Source: Diadophis punctatus similis
Taxonomy: Eukaryota > Chordata > Lepidosauria > Squamata > Dipsadidae
Assembly: GCA_023053685.1 (NCBI GenBank)
Contig: JALIGW010000005.1
Span: forward strand, 52,007,742-52,071,741
Direction: 5' to 3'
DNA length: 64,000 nucleotides
The position numbers and the translations under genes are program-made. This document shows positions 36,804 to 45,888 of the stretch, piece by piece. Each line of letters starts with the position of its first letter. The stretch's first letter is position 1. The notes under the pieces are model-generated. The model searched no databases. It was not told the origin of the DNA and saw only the letters and a program-made list of their open reading frames with translations.

Positions 36804-37777
36804 ATATATTCAGATGGGGGAGAGAGCTACATTAGCTTTCAATTTAATCATTTTGTTCCATCATCTTTCAACTCAGCTATGGGTTTTTATAACATAGGTA
36901 TTAAATTGCTTACCAACGCTGGATTATTTGTTATCTGCACTTGTTTGTCAATGGTAAAGTAATTGAGTATAGGAAGTTCATATACAGTTCTTCAATTTGA
37001 TTTCCCATTATTGCAATCCTGCTTTTCCTCTGCCAGTATGTTAACAATGTAGCATCTGACAAAATGGGCTACAGTCTACAAATGCTTCGGCCAGCTTCTC
37101 AAAGCTGTGCAGTCCAAATATTTCTGAAGGATACTTCATTAACATGATTCTGCTTTTGGAGAGGTGTGCGTGCTATTTAGAATCTCAAGCACTTCAAATC
37201 AGCATATTCCACTTTAAAAATGAGATAGCTGCTTTGAATGTGTTCATAACTTGCAACAGGATATTATCAATTTGAAATGGTTTAAATTAAAATTGTTTTG
37301 CACATCCCAGGTCTGTGTGTTTGTTTGTGGCTAAAGATCGAAAGATCTGCATTGATCTTTCTGCCACCTGAAACCAATGGAAATAATCACCTTTTGGGGA
37401 ATAATCACCTTTTATATTTTATTCAACCTGTTATATGAGTGGTCTTGATCAAATGGACTATTTTAATGCCACCCATTAGCTTTACAAAATATTTGTTGAA
37501 AAGGGGGATGAAAACTAATTGAATTGGATATTTTCATGTCTTGTGTGAATCCAGCAAGATATATCAGGATATAAAACAAAGTCAGTATATTAATTTCAAC
37601 CTTAGTATTCTCTGATGTTTTGTGGCTTAACACAAGCCATTTAGTTGGTCATGGGCAGAGTACTATGCAAAATCCCAAATGGGTTGATTACACTCCATTC
37701 TATTCCATTTATTGTGCAAATCAAGCAATCGTGCCTGTTTATGCAAACATCTGACTCCAGTACAAGAAGAGGGATGT
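36804..37777. other. Unique sequence, possible conserved non-coding candidate
   Basis: No repeat recognised. 37040-37310 is compositionally balanced and not in any repeat family seen here. I have no direct evidence of function. Confidence 0.35.
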
Positions 37778-37785
37778 GTGTGCAT

Positions 37786-38002
37786 CAGGGGTGGGTTCTG
37801 ACTTATCTCGCTGTCGGTTCGCTTCCTCATGCACTGTGTGGGCGCATGGGTGCATGCATGCGCAGTGTGAAAAACAGGTGCCGCCAAGAGAGCCGGTTCG
37901 GGGACGTGTCCAGCTGGCCATCGCTGCCGGTTCAGCGAGTGGGGGGAAATTCCTGCTACCAGTTCTATAGAACCGGTCTGAACCGGCAGGAACCCACCTC
38001 TG
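37786..38002. mobile_element. hAT-type MITE, 217 bp, perfect 8-bp target duplication
   Basis: Starts CAGGGGTGGGTTCTGAC, ends GCAGGAACCCACCTCTG, flanked by GTGTGCAT on both sides (37778-37785, 38003-38010). Contains GCATGCATGCGCAG near the centre and repeated ACCGG motifs near the right end. The open frames here are by-products of the inverted structure. Confidence 0.88.
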
Positions 38003-38010
38003 GTGTGCAT

Positions 38011-38603
38011 GTATATCACAAATTGATTTATAATTATGTTTATTTTTATGTGTATGACAATATATTTCTGTCATATGAGTTAGACATGCAGTATTTGAAT
38101 CTGAAGTGCTTTGAATAAACAACCTTGCTGCAATTTTGGTTTCTCTTTAAAGTTCCCCTTGCCTTTTGTGGGACATTACTTTAAAGAGTAGCTAACAGGT
38201 ACAAAAGAAAGCCTATTCCATATCTGAACACCTTTAATTTAATTTACATCTGTTTGCTGCACTGAAAAGGCAAAGGATATGTACTTTATTTTCTTTTAAT
38301 GAAAGCTGTATCAGAAATTAGGTGGCACCAACTTTTACATGATTCAGAACCACATACATAGAATGTCCCTTGAAGAGGATACTGGTTATTTTTCAGACTG
38401 AAAAAAGATTTCACTCCTTCCAGATGCTGCAGCAAAATCTTTTTCTAAATTATTTACAGAACTCTAAAAAGAGATGGGATTACTTTAGTGGATAGCATCA
38501 AGGTGTTGTTTTTCTAGTCATATGAGGTTTGAAGCAGTTCTTCCAAATAATTTTTAAAGCACACCCAACTATAGAAGTTTTACTTAATTCTAAACATGAT
38601 GAA
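38011..38603. other. AT-rich sequence, no feature seen
   Basis: No gene or repeat boundary seen before the TA at 38604-38605. Confidence 0.4.
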
Positions 38604-38605
38604 TA

Positions 38606-39601
38606 CCGTATTTTTCGGAGTATAAGACGCACCTTTATACCCCCAAAAAGAGGATGAAAACTTGGGTGCGTCTTATACACTGAATGTAGCCCCGCCCACC
38701 CAGCCACCCCCACCCTTTGGCCTCTGTCTTCCAGCAATTTACCTGCTTGCAGCAAAGAGGGAAGAGCCTGTAAAGCCAAGCAAGTCATTAGCAGCTTCCC
38801 GACCCACAGCTGATTTGCCACGTGCTAAAATTAAACTGAAAGTAGCTGCAAAGACGCAAATAGCTGTGAGAGACACACAGATTTTTATTTTCTGCTGAAC
38901 TGGATGCAAGGGGGTAAGTGAATAACTATAAATGTCTGTAGAATGTTCAAATTATTAGACTTATTTTTTAAAGACTGCTTTATTATTGTTCTAGAGGGGT
39001 CTCCAACCTTGGCAATTTTAAGACTTGTGGACTTCAACTCCCAGAATTCAACAGCCAGCTTTGTTAGCTTTGCTGGCTGTGGAATTCTGGGAGTTGAAGT
39101 CCACAAGTCTTAAAGTTGCCAAGGTTGGAGATTCCTGTAAATCTAGACAACTTAACAAAATAAAGCTTTTTAAAATAAATGCTTGCTCTGAAGAGACCCA
39201 GTGCTATTGTATCTTCTTTTAAATAATAGAGAATAATGTATACTTCCAGAAATTTTAATTAATTTTAACAGCTCTGTACAAGTATAGTATGAAATGTAAC
39301 AGTGTCCTGTTTAGTATTAGAGTTTAGTTACCTTGGAGTAGATCTATTTAAATAATTGGGAGGAGTTAGTGTGACTACATTTAAGAAAACCTTCTGGCAT
39401 AATGTACATTTCTCCAATTCTTTGCTATTTCTATGGATCAGGCACACATGCACAGAAATACACAGCAAACAGTGTATATCATCTGTGCTGTTTGCTGTTT
39501 GGCAAATTGCTTGGAGGCAGAGGCCTTTTTTCCTTGTTTTCCTCCCCCAAAAGTAAGGTGCGTCTTATACTCCGGTGCGTCTTATACTCCCAAAAATACG
39601 G
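38606..39601. mobile_element. TA-flanked MITE (Tc1/mariner-type ends), copy 2
   Basis: Left end CCGTATTTTTCGGAGTATAA and right complement, with TA on both sides (38604-38605 and 39602-39603). As in the copy at 447-1224, GTGCGTCTTATAC occurs twice at each end. The interiors of the two copies differ: this one lacks the 147-bp array and contains a palindromic hAT element at 38992-39140. No transposase. Confidence 0.82.
38992..39140. mobile_element. Palindromic hAT MITE nested in the TA-type MITE
   Basis: GGTCTCCAACCTTGGCAATT begins an arm of about 60 bp whose near-perfect complement follows a short centre near 39062. It is the same family as 11481-11618. Flanks share CTAGA on both sides, an incomplete 8-bp duplication. 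The arms explain matching open frames on both strands starting MWTSTPRI. Confidence 0.8.
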
Positions 39602-39754
39602 TAGTTATAAGAACTATCAAGATGCATGCCGATAATAATAATTTGTTATTATAGTTTTATGTATGTGGAATCAGTTTTCAAATATCCGGTAGCAACTCTG
39701 AAATACCCCAGCTACATGACAATTGAAATGATCCAACCCCTCCTACAGAGAAAG

Positions 39755-39948
39755 CAACCGCTTAGAGAGGGCTGTAAAGCACTGTAAAGTGGTATATAAG
39801 TCTAAGTGCTATTGCTATTGTTATTGCTTCCAAGGTCAGTAAAATGAGGAGCCAGATTGCAATATGTTGATTCTGTAAACTGCTTAGAAAGTGCTCTAAA
39901 GCACTATGAAGCAGTATATAAATCTAAGTGCTATTGCTATTGCTATAT
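39755..39948 (+). mobile_element. Two tandem SINE 3' ends
   Basis: CTTAGAGAGGGCTGTAAAGC followed by AAGTCTAAGTGCTATTGCTA ends at about 39826. A second partial copy, starting at GGTCAGTAAAATGAGGAGCC and ending in GCTATTGCTATTGCTATA, follows at once. Both lack the tRNA-like head. Confidence 0.75.
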
Positions 39949-40257
39949 ATTTATACATATATAGCACTTACCCTCGTAAGGGTCGCTGGAGTCTGGGTTC
40001 TCCTGGCCCTCTTTATCTGGCTGTCAGTCCACCCTGTTTCCTCTCTGATGCACCTCTACTTGCCAGGGTCAGGGTGGTGGTCAGCCTCCTCTCAGCAGGC
40101 ATGCCATGTGATGGGGTGGTATTCAGTTGGCTGGTTGGAGCTTCTTCCTCTTTCTCTCTCTTCACTCTCTTTTGAACTGCACTCTGGGCTCTCCTTCCAC
40201 GGCCTCTGCTCCTTCATTGTTTCCTCTGCTTGCCTCCTTTCACTCAAACTCTTCTCT
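39949..40257. other. Pyrimidine-rich leader of the minisatellite, unclassified
   Basis: Contains CTCGTAAGGGTCGCTGGAGT and a run of CT-rich sequence. Open frames from 39906 and 39928 run through this region into the minisatellite, but the apparent length comes from a repeat period divisible by three. Confidence 0.35.
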
Positions 40258-40930
40258 TCCTCAGGCTTGCATCACAGAAGGCTCTCCTCTCATATCCTAT
40301 CCTCTTCTCTCAGGTTTGTCCCACAGAAGCCTCTGCTATCCTATCCCTTTATTTCTCTCAGGTTTGTCCCACAGAAGCCTCTGCTATCCTATCCCTTTAT
40401 TTCTCTCAGGCTTTCCCCATAGAAGCCTCTGCTATCCTATCTCTTTATTTCCCTCAGACTTCCCCATAAAAGCCTCTGCTATCCTATCCCTTTATTTCTC
40501 TCAGGTTTGTCTCACAGAAGCCTCTGCTATCCTATCCCTTTATTTCTCTCAGGCTTTCCCCATAGAAGCCTCTGCTATCCTATCTCTTTATTTCCCTCAG
40601 ACTTCCCCATAAAAGCCTCTGCTATCCTATCCCTTTATTTCTCTAAGATTTGTCCCACAGAAGCCCCTGCTATTCTATCCCTTTATTTCTTTCAGGTTTG
40701 TCCCACAGAAGCCTCTGCTATCCTATCCCTTTATTTTTCTCAGGTTTGTCCCACAGAAGCCTCTGCTATCCTATCCCTTTATTTCTCTAAGGTTTGTCCC
40801 ATATAAGCCTGTGCCACCCTATTCCCTTATTTCCCTCAGGCTTTCCCCATAGAAGCCTCTGCTATCCTATCTCTTTATTTCTCTCAGACTTTCCCTATAA
40901 AAGCCTCTGCTATCCTATCCCTTTATCTTT
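40258..40930. repeat. 48-bp minisatellite, about 14 units
   Basis: The unit is close to GTTTGTCCCACAGAAGCC, TCTGCTATCCTATCCC, TTTATTTCTCTCAG. Units start near 40312, 40360, 40408, 40456, 40503, 40551, 40599, 40646, 40694, 40742, 40790, 40838 and 40886. Three variants occur (after CAG: GTTTGTCCCACAG, GCTTTCCCCATAG, GACTTCCCCATAAA), and the order B-C-A repeats as a 143-bp higher-order block. Because 48 is divisible by three, frames stay open and give PTEASAILSLYFSQVC repeats; that is not evidence for a protein. One more diverged unit lies after the LINE at 42766-42826. Confidence 0.93.
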
Positions 40931-40970
40931 GATTTATCTTTATCTTTGAAAAAAAATCTTTGCTGTTAAT

Positions 40971-41793
40971 ATGGGTCTGCACTACATCCTACAACATCTT
41001 GAATCTACAAAGACCTACGCAAGGGTCCTCTTTGTAGACTTTAGTTCAGCATTCAATAACATCATTCTGGACATTCTTCTAACTAAACTAAATCAGCTAG
41101 CGGTACCTGAACACACTTGTAAGTGGATCACAAACTTCCTAACAGACAGGAAGCAGCAGGTAAAGCTAGGCAAAATCCCATCAGATACCTGTACAATTAG
41201 CACAGCCCCCCCCCAAGGCTGTGTGCTCTCACCACTTATCTTCTCTCTATATACCAATGACTGCATCTCAAACGATTCATCTGTTAAACTACTGAAGTTT
41301 GCAGATGATACAACAGTGATTGGTCTCATTCGAGACAACGATGAAACCGCATACAAACGGGAGGTTGAACAACTAGCCTCGTGTTGTGACTGGAACAATC
41401 TGGAACTGAACACACTCAAAACCATAGAAATGGTGGTAGACTTTAGGAGAAACGCTCCCATTCTACCACCTCTTACAATACTAGACAACACAGTATCAAC
41501 ATTAGAGATCTTCAAATTTCTATGTTCTATCATATCTCAAGACCTAAAATGGTCACCTAACATCAAAAATGTCATCAAAAAAGCACAACAAAGAATGTTC
41601 TTTCTGCGCCAACTCAGGAAGCTCAAACTGCCCAAGGAGCTGCTAATACAGTTCTACAGAGGGATTATTGAGTCTATCATCTGCACCTCTATAACTGTCT
41701 GGTTCGGTTCTGCAACCCAACAAGACAGACACAGACTTCAGAGGATACGCCGCCCTGAGTCCTTCGGGAGTTGGGCGGCATATAAGAATAACA

Positions 41794-41807
<14 letters not shown>
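40971..41807 (+). pseudogene. LINE reverse transcriptase fragment
   Basis: A 278-codon open frame. Residues 20-27 LFVDFSSA give the RT motif A aspartate (Asp23). Residues 79-88 APPQGCVLSP match motif B, with a change at the usual GAPQG. Residues 110-113 FADD are the catalytic YxDD-type motif C. LRKLKLPKELLIQFYRGIIE (about 221-240) and SITVWFGSATQQD are the thumb/C-terminal block of Jockey/CR1/L2-group LINEs. The N-terminal endonuclease and the first RT motifs are missing. The last 19 residues (from 41749) come from an inserted LINE tail, not this polymerase. The ORF is therefore unusually well preserved but cannot be functional. The start is a 5' truncation point, not a native start. Confidence 0.85.

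Positions 41808-41820
<13 letters not shown>
41749..41820 (+). mobile_element. CR1/L3-like LINE tail nested in the LINE ORF
   Basis: GCCGCCCTGAGTCCTTCGGG, GTTGGGCGGCATATAAG and an AAAT array, 72 bp, interrupt the LINE coding region, which resumes with ATCAGAATTGCAGAAAAAC. Only the extreme 3' end was inserted. Confidence 0.8.
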
Positions 41821-41824
<4 letters not shown>

Positions 41825-42143
41825 CAGAATTGCAGAAAAACCAATTACTGCCAACCTGCCTTCCATTGAGGACCTGTATACTGCACGAGTCAAAAAGAGG
41901 GCCATGAAAATATTTACTGATCCTTCGCATCCTGGACATAAATTGTTTCAACTCCTACCCTCAAAACAATGCTAGAGAGCACTGCACACCAAGACAACTA
42001 GACACAAGAACAGTTTTTTCCCCAAACACCATCACTCTGCTAAACAAATAATTCCCTCAACACTGTCAAACTATTCACTAAGGCTGCATTACTATTACTA
42101 TTAGTCTTCTCATCATTCCTATCACCCACCTCCTCCCACTTAT

Positions 42144-42216
42144 GAATAGAATAGAATAGAATAGAATAGAATAGAATAGAATAGAATAGAATAGAATAGA
42201 ATAGAATAGAATAGAA
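42144..42216. repeat. (AATAG)n pentanucleotide array
   Basis: About 14 perfect units on the 3' tail of the antisense LINE. The sense copy shows only two to three ATTCT units at 42756-42765, so the array expanded on one copy. Confidence 0.95.
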
Positions 42217-42542
42217 TTCTTTATTGGCCAAGTGTGATTGGACACACAAGGAATTTGTCTTTGGTGCATATGCTCTCAGTGTACATAAAAGAAAAGATAC
42301 ATTTGTCAAGAATGGTTGTCATAGGGTTCAAGTAAGCAATCAGGAAACAATCAATATGAAATAATCGTAAGGATACAAGCAACAAGTTACAGTCATACAG
42401 TCATAAGTGGGAGGAGATGGGTGATAGGAACGATGAGAAAAACTAATAGTAATAGTAATGCAGCCTAGTGAATAGTTTTACAGTGGTGAGGGAATTATTT
42501 GTTTAGCAGAGTGATGGCGTTCGGGAAAAAACTGTTCTTGTG
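42146..42542 (-). mobile_element. Antisense LINE 3' end nested in a sense copy, with (AATAG)n
   Basis: An (AATAG)n run of about 14 units (42145-42216) is followed by AATTCTTTATTGGCCAAGTG, the complement of the 3' end at 42720-42765. The match continues through the 3' UTR to the coding end (AAACTGTTCTTGTG near 42528 mirrors ACAAGAACAGTTTTTT near 42004). TATGA flanks it at 42141-42145 and 42543-42547, a short target duplication. The sense and antisense pieces form an inverted repeat. Confidence 0.85.
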
Positions 42543-42765
42543 TATGACTGTATGCCTGTAACTTGTTGCTTGTATCCTTACGATTTATATTAATATTGAT
42601 TGTTTCCTGATTGCTTATTTGTACCCTATGACAATCATTAAGTGTTGTACCTCATGATTCTTGACAAATGTATCTTTTCTTTTATGTACACTGAGAGCAT
42701 ATGCACCACAGACAAATTCCTTGTGTGTCCAATCACACTTGGCCAATAAAGAATTCTATTCTATT

Positions 42766-42990
42766 ATTTCTCTCAGGCTTTCCCAATAAAAGCCTCTGCT
42801 GTTCTATCCCCTTATTTCCCTCAGCTTGGCTCACCAACCTCCCTTCTCCTCTCCCGTTTTTTTTCTCTGCTCCTTCCTCCCAGCCAAGCCCTTCCTTCCT
42901 CCCCTTGCACTCCCTCTGTCTCCACCCTTTCCTCCCAAACCCTCCTTTTATTCCCTCCCCCCCCGCTACACACATATATACACACACATA
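42766..42990. repeat. Residual minisatellite unit and polypyrimidine tract
   Basis: TTTCTCTCAGGCTTTCCCAA and GCCTCTGCTGTTCTATCCCC are the resumed 48-bp unit (to about 42826). Then comes a C/T-rich stretch of some 130 bases (42827-42965), and short CA/TA repeats. Confidence 0.8.
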
Positions 42991-43051
42991 CACATATCTC
43001 TAGAAATCTTTGGCTGATTTCAATAGTAACATATATGTCTTATATCCATCT

Positions 43052-43113
43052 TCATTAATAAATAAATAAATAAACAAACAAACAAACAAACAAACAAACA
43101 AACAAACAAATAA

Positions 43114-43180
<67 letters not shown>

Positions 43181-43183
43181 ATA
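43052..43183. repeat. (AAAT)n(AAAC)n(AAAT)n microsatellite
   Basis: Three blocks with a one-base slip near 43112. LFIY and LFVC open frames on the minus strand are artefacts. Confidence 0.95.
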
Positions 43184-43273
43184 TAATGCATTTTGCCAGG
43201 TCTTCTTTCACTCACAGCAAAATCACCAAAATCTTATAATCTTGGCTTGTGTTGGTCTAGCACTAATGCCTCC

Positions 43274-43282
43274 CCCCCCTCT

Positions 43283-43320
<38 letters not shown>

Positions 43321-43322
43321 AA
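43274..43322. repeat. (CT)n(CA)n dinucleotide run
   Basis: CCCCCC, then about nine CT units, then about ten CA units. Confidence 0.93.
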
Positions 43323-45242
43323 TAGAGAGATCTAGTAATATAAATGCAGAGGACACATCTCATAATTCCTATATACAGTATGTTATGTCAAAATACATTT
43401 GTCTTGGAAGCCATGGAGTGTTGCAAACTCCCTGGCAAAAGGTTGCAAATAGGGCCAAACTCCTCAGCTTAAGAAAAAGAAAACTATTGTCTGAGGTTTG
43501 TGCAGCTGTCATGTTTATAAATCCAAAGCTGGTTGGCATATTGGTAGATTGACTTGACTTCTATGAACCCTTCAGATACATAGGCATTGTAGTTGAATGG
43601 CTTTCATGTAGCAGGTTTCCTTAATAAGGCATCAATGAAGATGAAAGGAAAGAGTTTAAACCATGACTTCAACTAAGGCCAGGTCATGTTGATCTCATTT
43701 ATCACTTTTCCTTCTTTATTCCTTTTTTTTAAAGTGAAGCTATTAAAATAAAGGCAGATGACACTGCTGTCTCTGCTGGAACCCATCTGGTAAAAGTATG
43801 AGTCCTTTACTGTTAACAAGTCATTGTTAATATCTCTTTGCCAAAGTAGCAGAACTTGGAGCTAGGGCAAACAAAAACCCTTTTGAAGGTTCTTGGGGGA
43901 ATTTAGTTATTCTTTAGCTGAATAAATGCACAATTTGTTTCCACTATACAGAGCCTGAAATGAGCTATATCCCAAAAACTATATCCAAACATCTGCAAGA
44001 CCCTGTATGGGTCAGATATTCTAGTGATGAGATAGTTTGTTCCTTTGAAATTTTCCTACATATGGTTACCAAGGTGTTTGTATTAAGTTTTATTACCATA
44101 CCACTAAGTTATTTGTGTAGAGTTAAGAAGGATCCTTTGTGATTTCAGCATATAATTACTGCTGAGAAAAAAAAGATAGTAATAATACTGCTTCAGGGTA
44201 TATTAAACAATGCAAATGTTTTCTTTCTTTAAATTTAATTATTCGTGCATCTGCAAATAATTCATTATTAGAATGTAGACAATCTAGAGTTTTAGATTAG
44301 ATTTTCACTTCTGCACCCAGTTATCCTTCTGTTCTGCTCCCTGAAAACCCTTCTGTCACCCCAAAAATGTATTCCAGAATGTCTTCCAAAGTTCAAGAGT
44401 AGACAGGGTGGGGGCCAGGGGAACCCTGCTGTGCTGATTGATACCTTTTCATTGGCTGATAGGCACAATTGGATTTAACTTATTAATTCAATGTAAACTT
44501 AAGCTGCAATTTGACCAAGGTGTGAATTAAATGTTGGAAAAGAAAAGTTGTCTATGAAAATACAACTATGTTGCTTATCAACAGAACTTATGGATAATAG
44601 CAATATTGCCAAATCATGAGAAGACTGCCAGGACAAGGAAATACTTCAAATAAAAATTTGGTCTGCAATGATATATTAATAAACATATGGTTATCATTTT
44701 CTCTATATTGGAAAGAAGACAAATGCATGTCCAGTTCTTAGATTCATGGAAAACAGCTTTTATGAAAACCAGCTCTGAGATCTCTAAAGGGTTATATAAA
44801 ATCCTAGTGAAAATATATGATCTCAATATTAAATGAAGGTAAAAATTGCCCTATCAGGGAGATGGGCAGGATATATGCAATAAATAAATCAGTATGAAAA
44901 TAACAACAATAGAAGCTTTCATTCTTAATTATACTTCCATCTACAAATACTCCCTCAAGTTCTGATATGCTGTCTCATCTTGCTGGAGGGTGGGAAGTTT
45001 ATTTGTATTTGTTTATTTGTCAAGCATATATGATTATAAGCAAAGTATAAACAGTAAAACATGATTGAATATATATGTAATAGTACAAGCATGAATAAGA
45101 GTAAAAGAGGTAAGAATATATTTTTTTTCATTAGGGCAGGAACGGTAGGCACGATTGTGCGCTTATGCACGCCCCTTACCGACCTCTTAGGAATGGGTTT
45201 ATGGAATGGAAGAGTAAACAATGCCAGGATGTATGTCAATAC
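43323..45242. other. Unique AT-rich sequence, no gene seen
   Basis: No motif-bearing open frame. A short AAAT run near 44880 may be a relic LINE tail. Confidence 0.4.
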
Positions 45243-45244
45243 TA

Positions 45245-45886
45245 CCTGTGTTTCCTCAAAAATAAGACCAGGTCTTATTTTCTTTTGGACCCCAAAATAA
45301 GCACTAGGGCTTATTTTCAGGGGGTGTTGTATTTTTTTCCCCATGTATGGGAGGCCCATTTATTCTGCTTTCTTGCGGTGGGGCAGGAGGCCATGTAGTG
45401 TGCCAGTGCCACTGCCATGAGGCGGGGGGATAGAGATGCCCCATGCGTCCACACTGGCTTACCCCAGGGCCCCCACAGCCAGGCTACCCACGCTCCGACA
45501 CCTGCCTTGTCTCATGGCAGTGACTCTAGCAGCCATGTCCAGCAGGACCCTACATGGCTACTGGCCCACTTCTGCTTGCTCATGGCCACAACAGAACAGG
45601 AGGCCGAGCAAAGCGCCACAGCCATGAGGCAAGGCAAGTGTCAGGCATGGGTGGCCTGGCTGCAGGGGGCCTGAGGTAAGCTGGTGCAAAGTGTATTAGG
45701 CAGCTCCACCATCCCGGCTCACCTCATGGCTGCAGCACCATGAGCAACCAGACAGAATGGGCAGCCGGCTGGCTGTGCAGACTCTTAAGTAGGGCTTATT
45801 TTGTGGGTAGGGCTTATATTAGGTGCACGCATAAAAACATGCTAAGTCTTATTTTCGGGCTAGGTCTTATTTTGAAAGAAACAGGG
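45245..45886. mobile_element. TA-flanked foldback MITE (AATAAGACC ends), 642 bp
   Basis: CCTGTGTTTCCTCAAAAATA at the left and a related complement ending GAAAGAAACAGGG at the right, with TA on both sides (45243-45244 and 45887-45888). AGGTCTTATTTT and related GGGCTTATTTT motifs are repeated near each end (45270, 45309, 45789, 45862), like the twin motifs of the 447-1224 family but with different sequence. Inside, about 45452-45518 (GCTTACCCCAGGGCCCCCAC) is complementary to 45622-45690 (CTGCAGGGGGCCTGAGGTAA), making a 65-bp stem. No transposase; open frames are GC-rich by-products. Confidence 0.78.
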
Positions 45887-45888
45887 TA

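Larger units (their letters stand above)
40945..42765 (+). mobile_element. CR1/L2-group LINE, 5'-truncated, inserted in the minisatellite
   Basis: The element splits the 48-bp array: units stop near 40930 and resume at 42766. It enters within the reverse transcriptase, runs through the polymerase C-terminus and 3' UTR, and ends with CACTTGGCCAATAAAGAATT and ATTCT repeats. Two later insertions interrupt it: a CR1/L3 tail at 41749-41820 and an antisense copy of its own family at 42146-42542. Without them the LINE is about 1.35 kb. A short T/A-rich stretch at 40931-40969 separates array and coding start. Confidence 0.78.

Noticed and set aside
40258..40930. Possible CRISPR array or repeat-rich protein gene
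   Set aside because: Units are contiguous with no spacers, the host is eukaryotic, and the frames stay open only because the period is divisible by three.
45417..45674. 85-codon GC-rich open frame between 45.4 and 45.7 kb
   Set aside because: It sits on the inner stem of the TA-flanked MITE and has no protein features.
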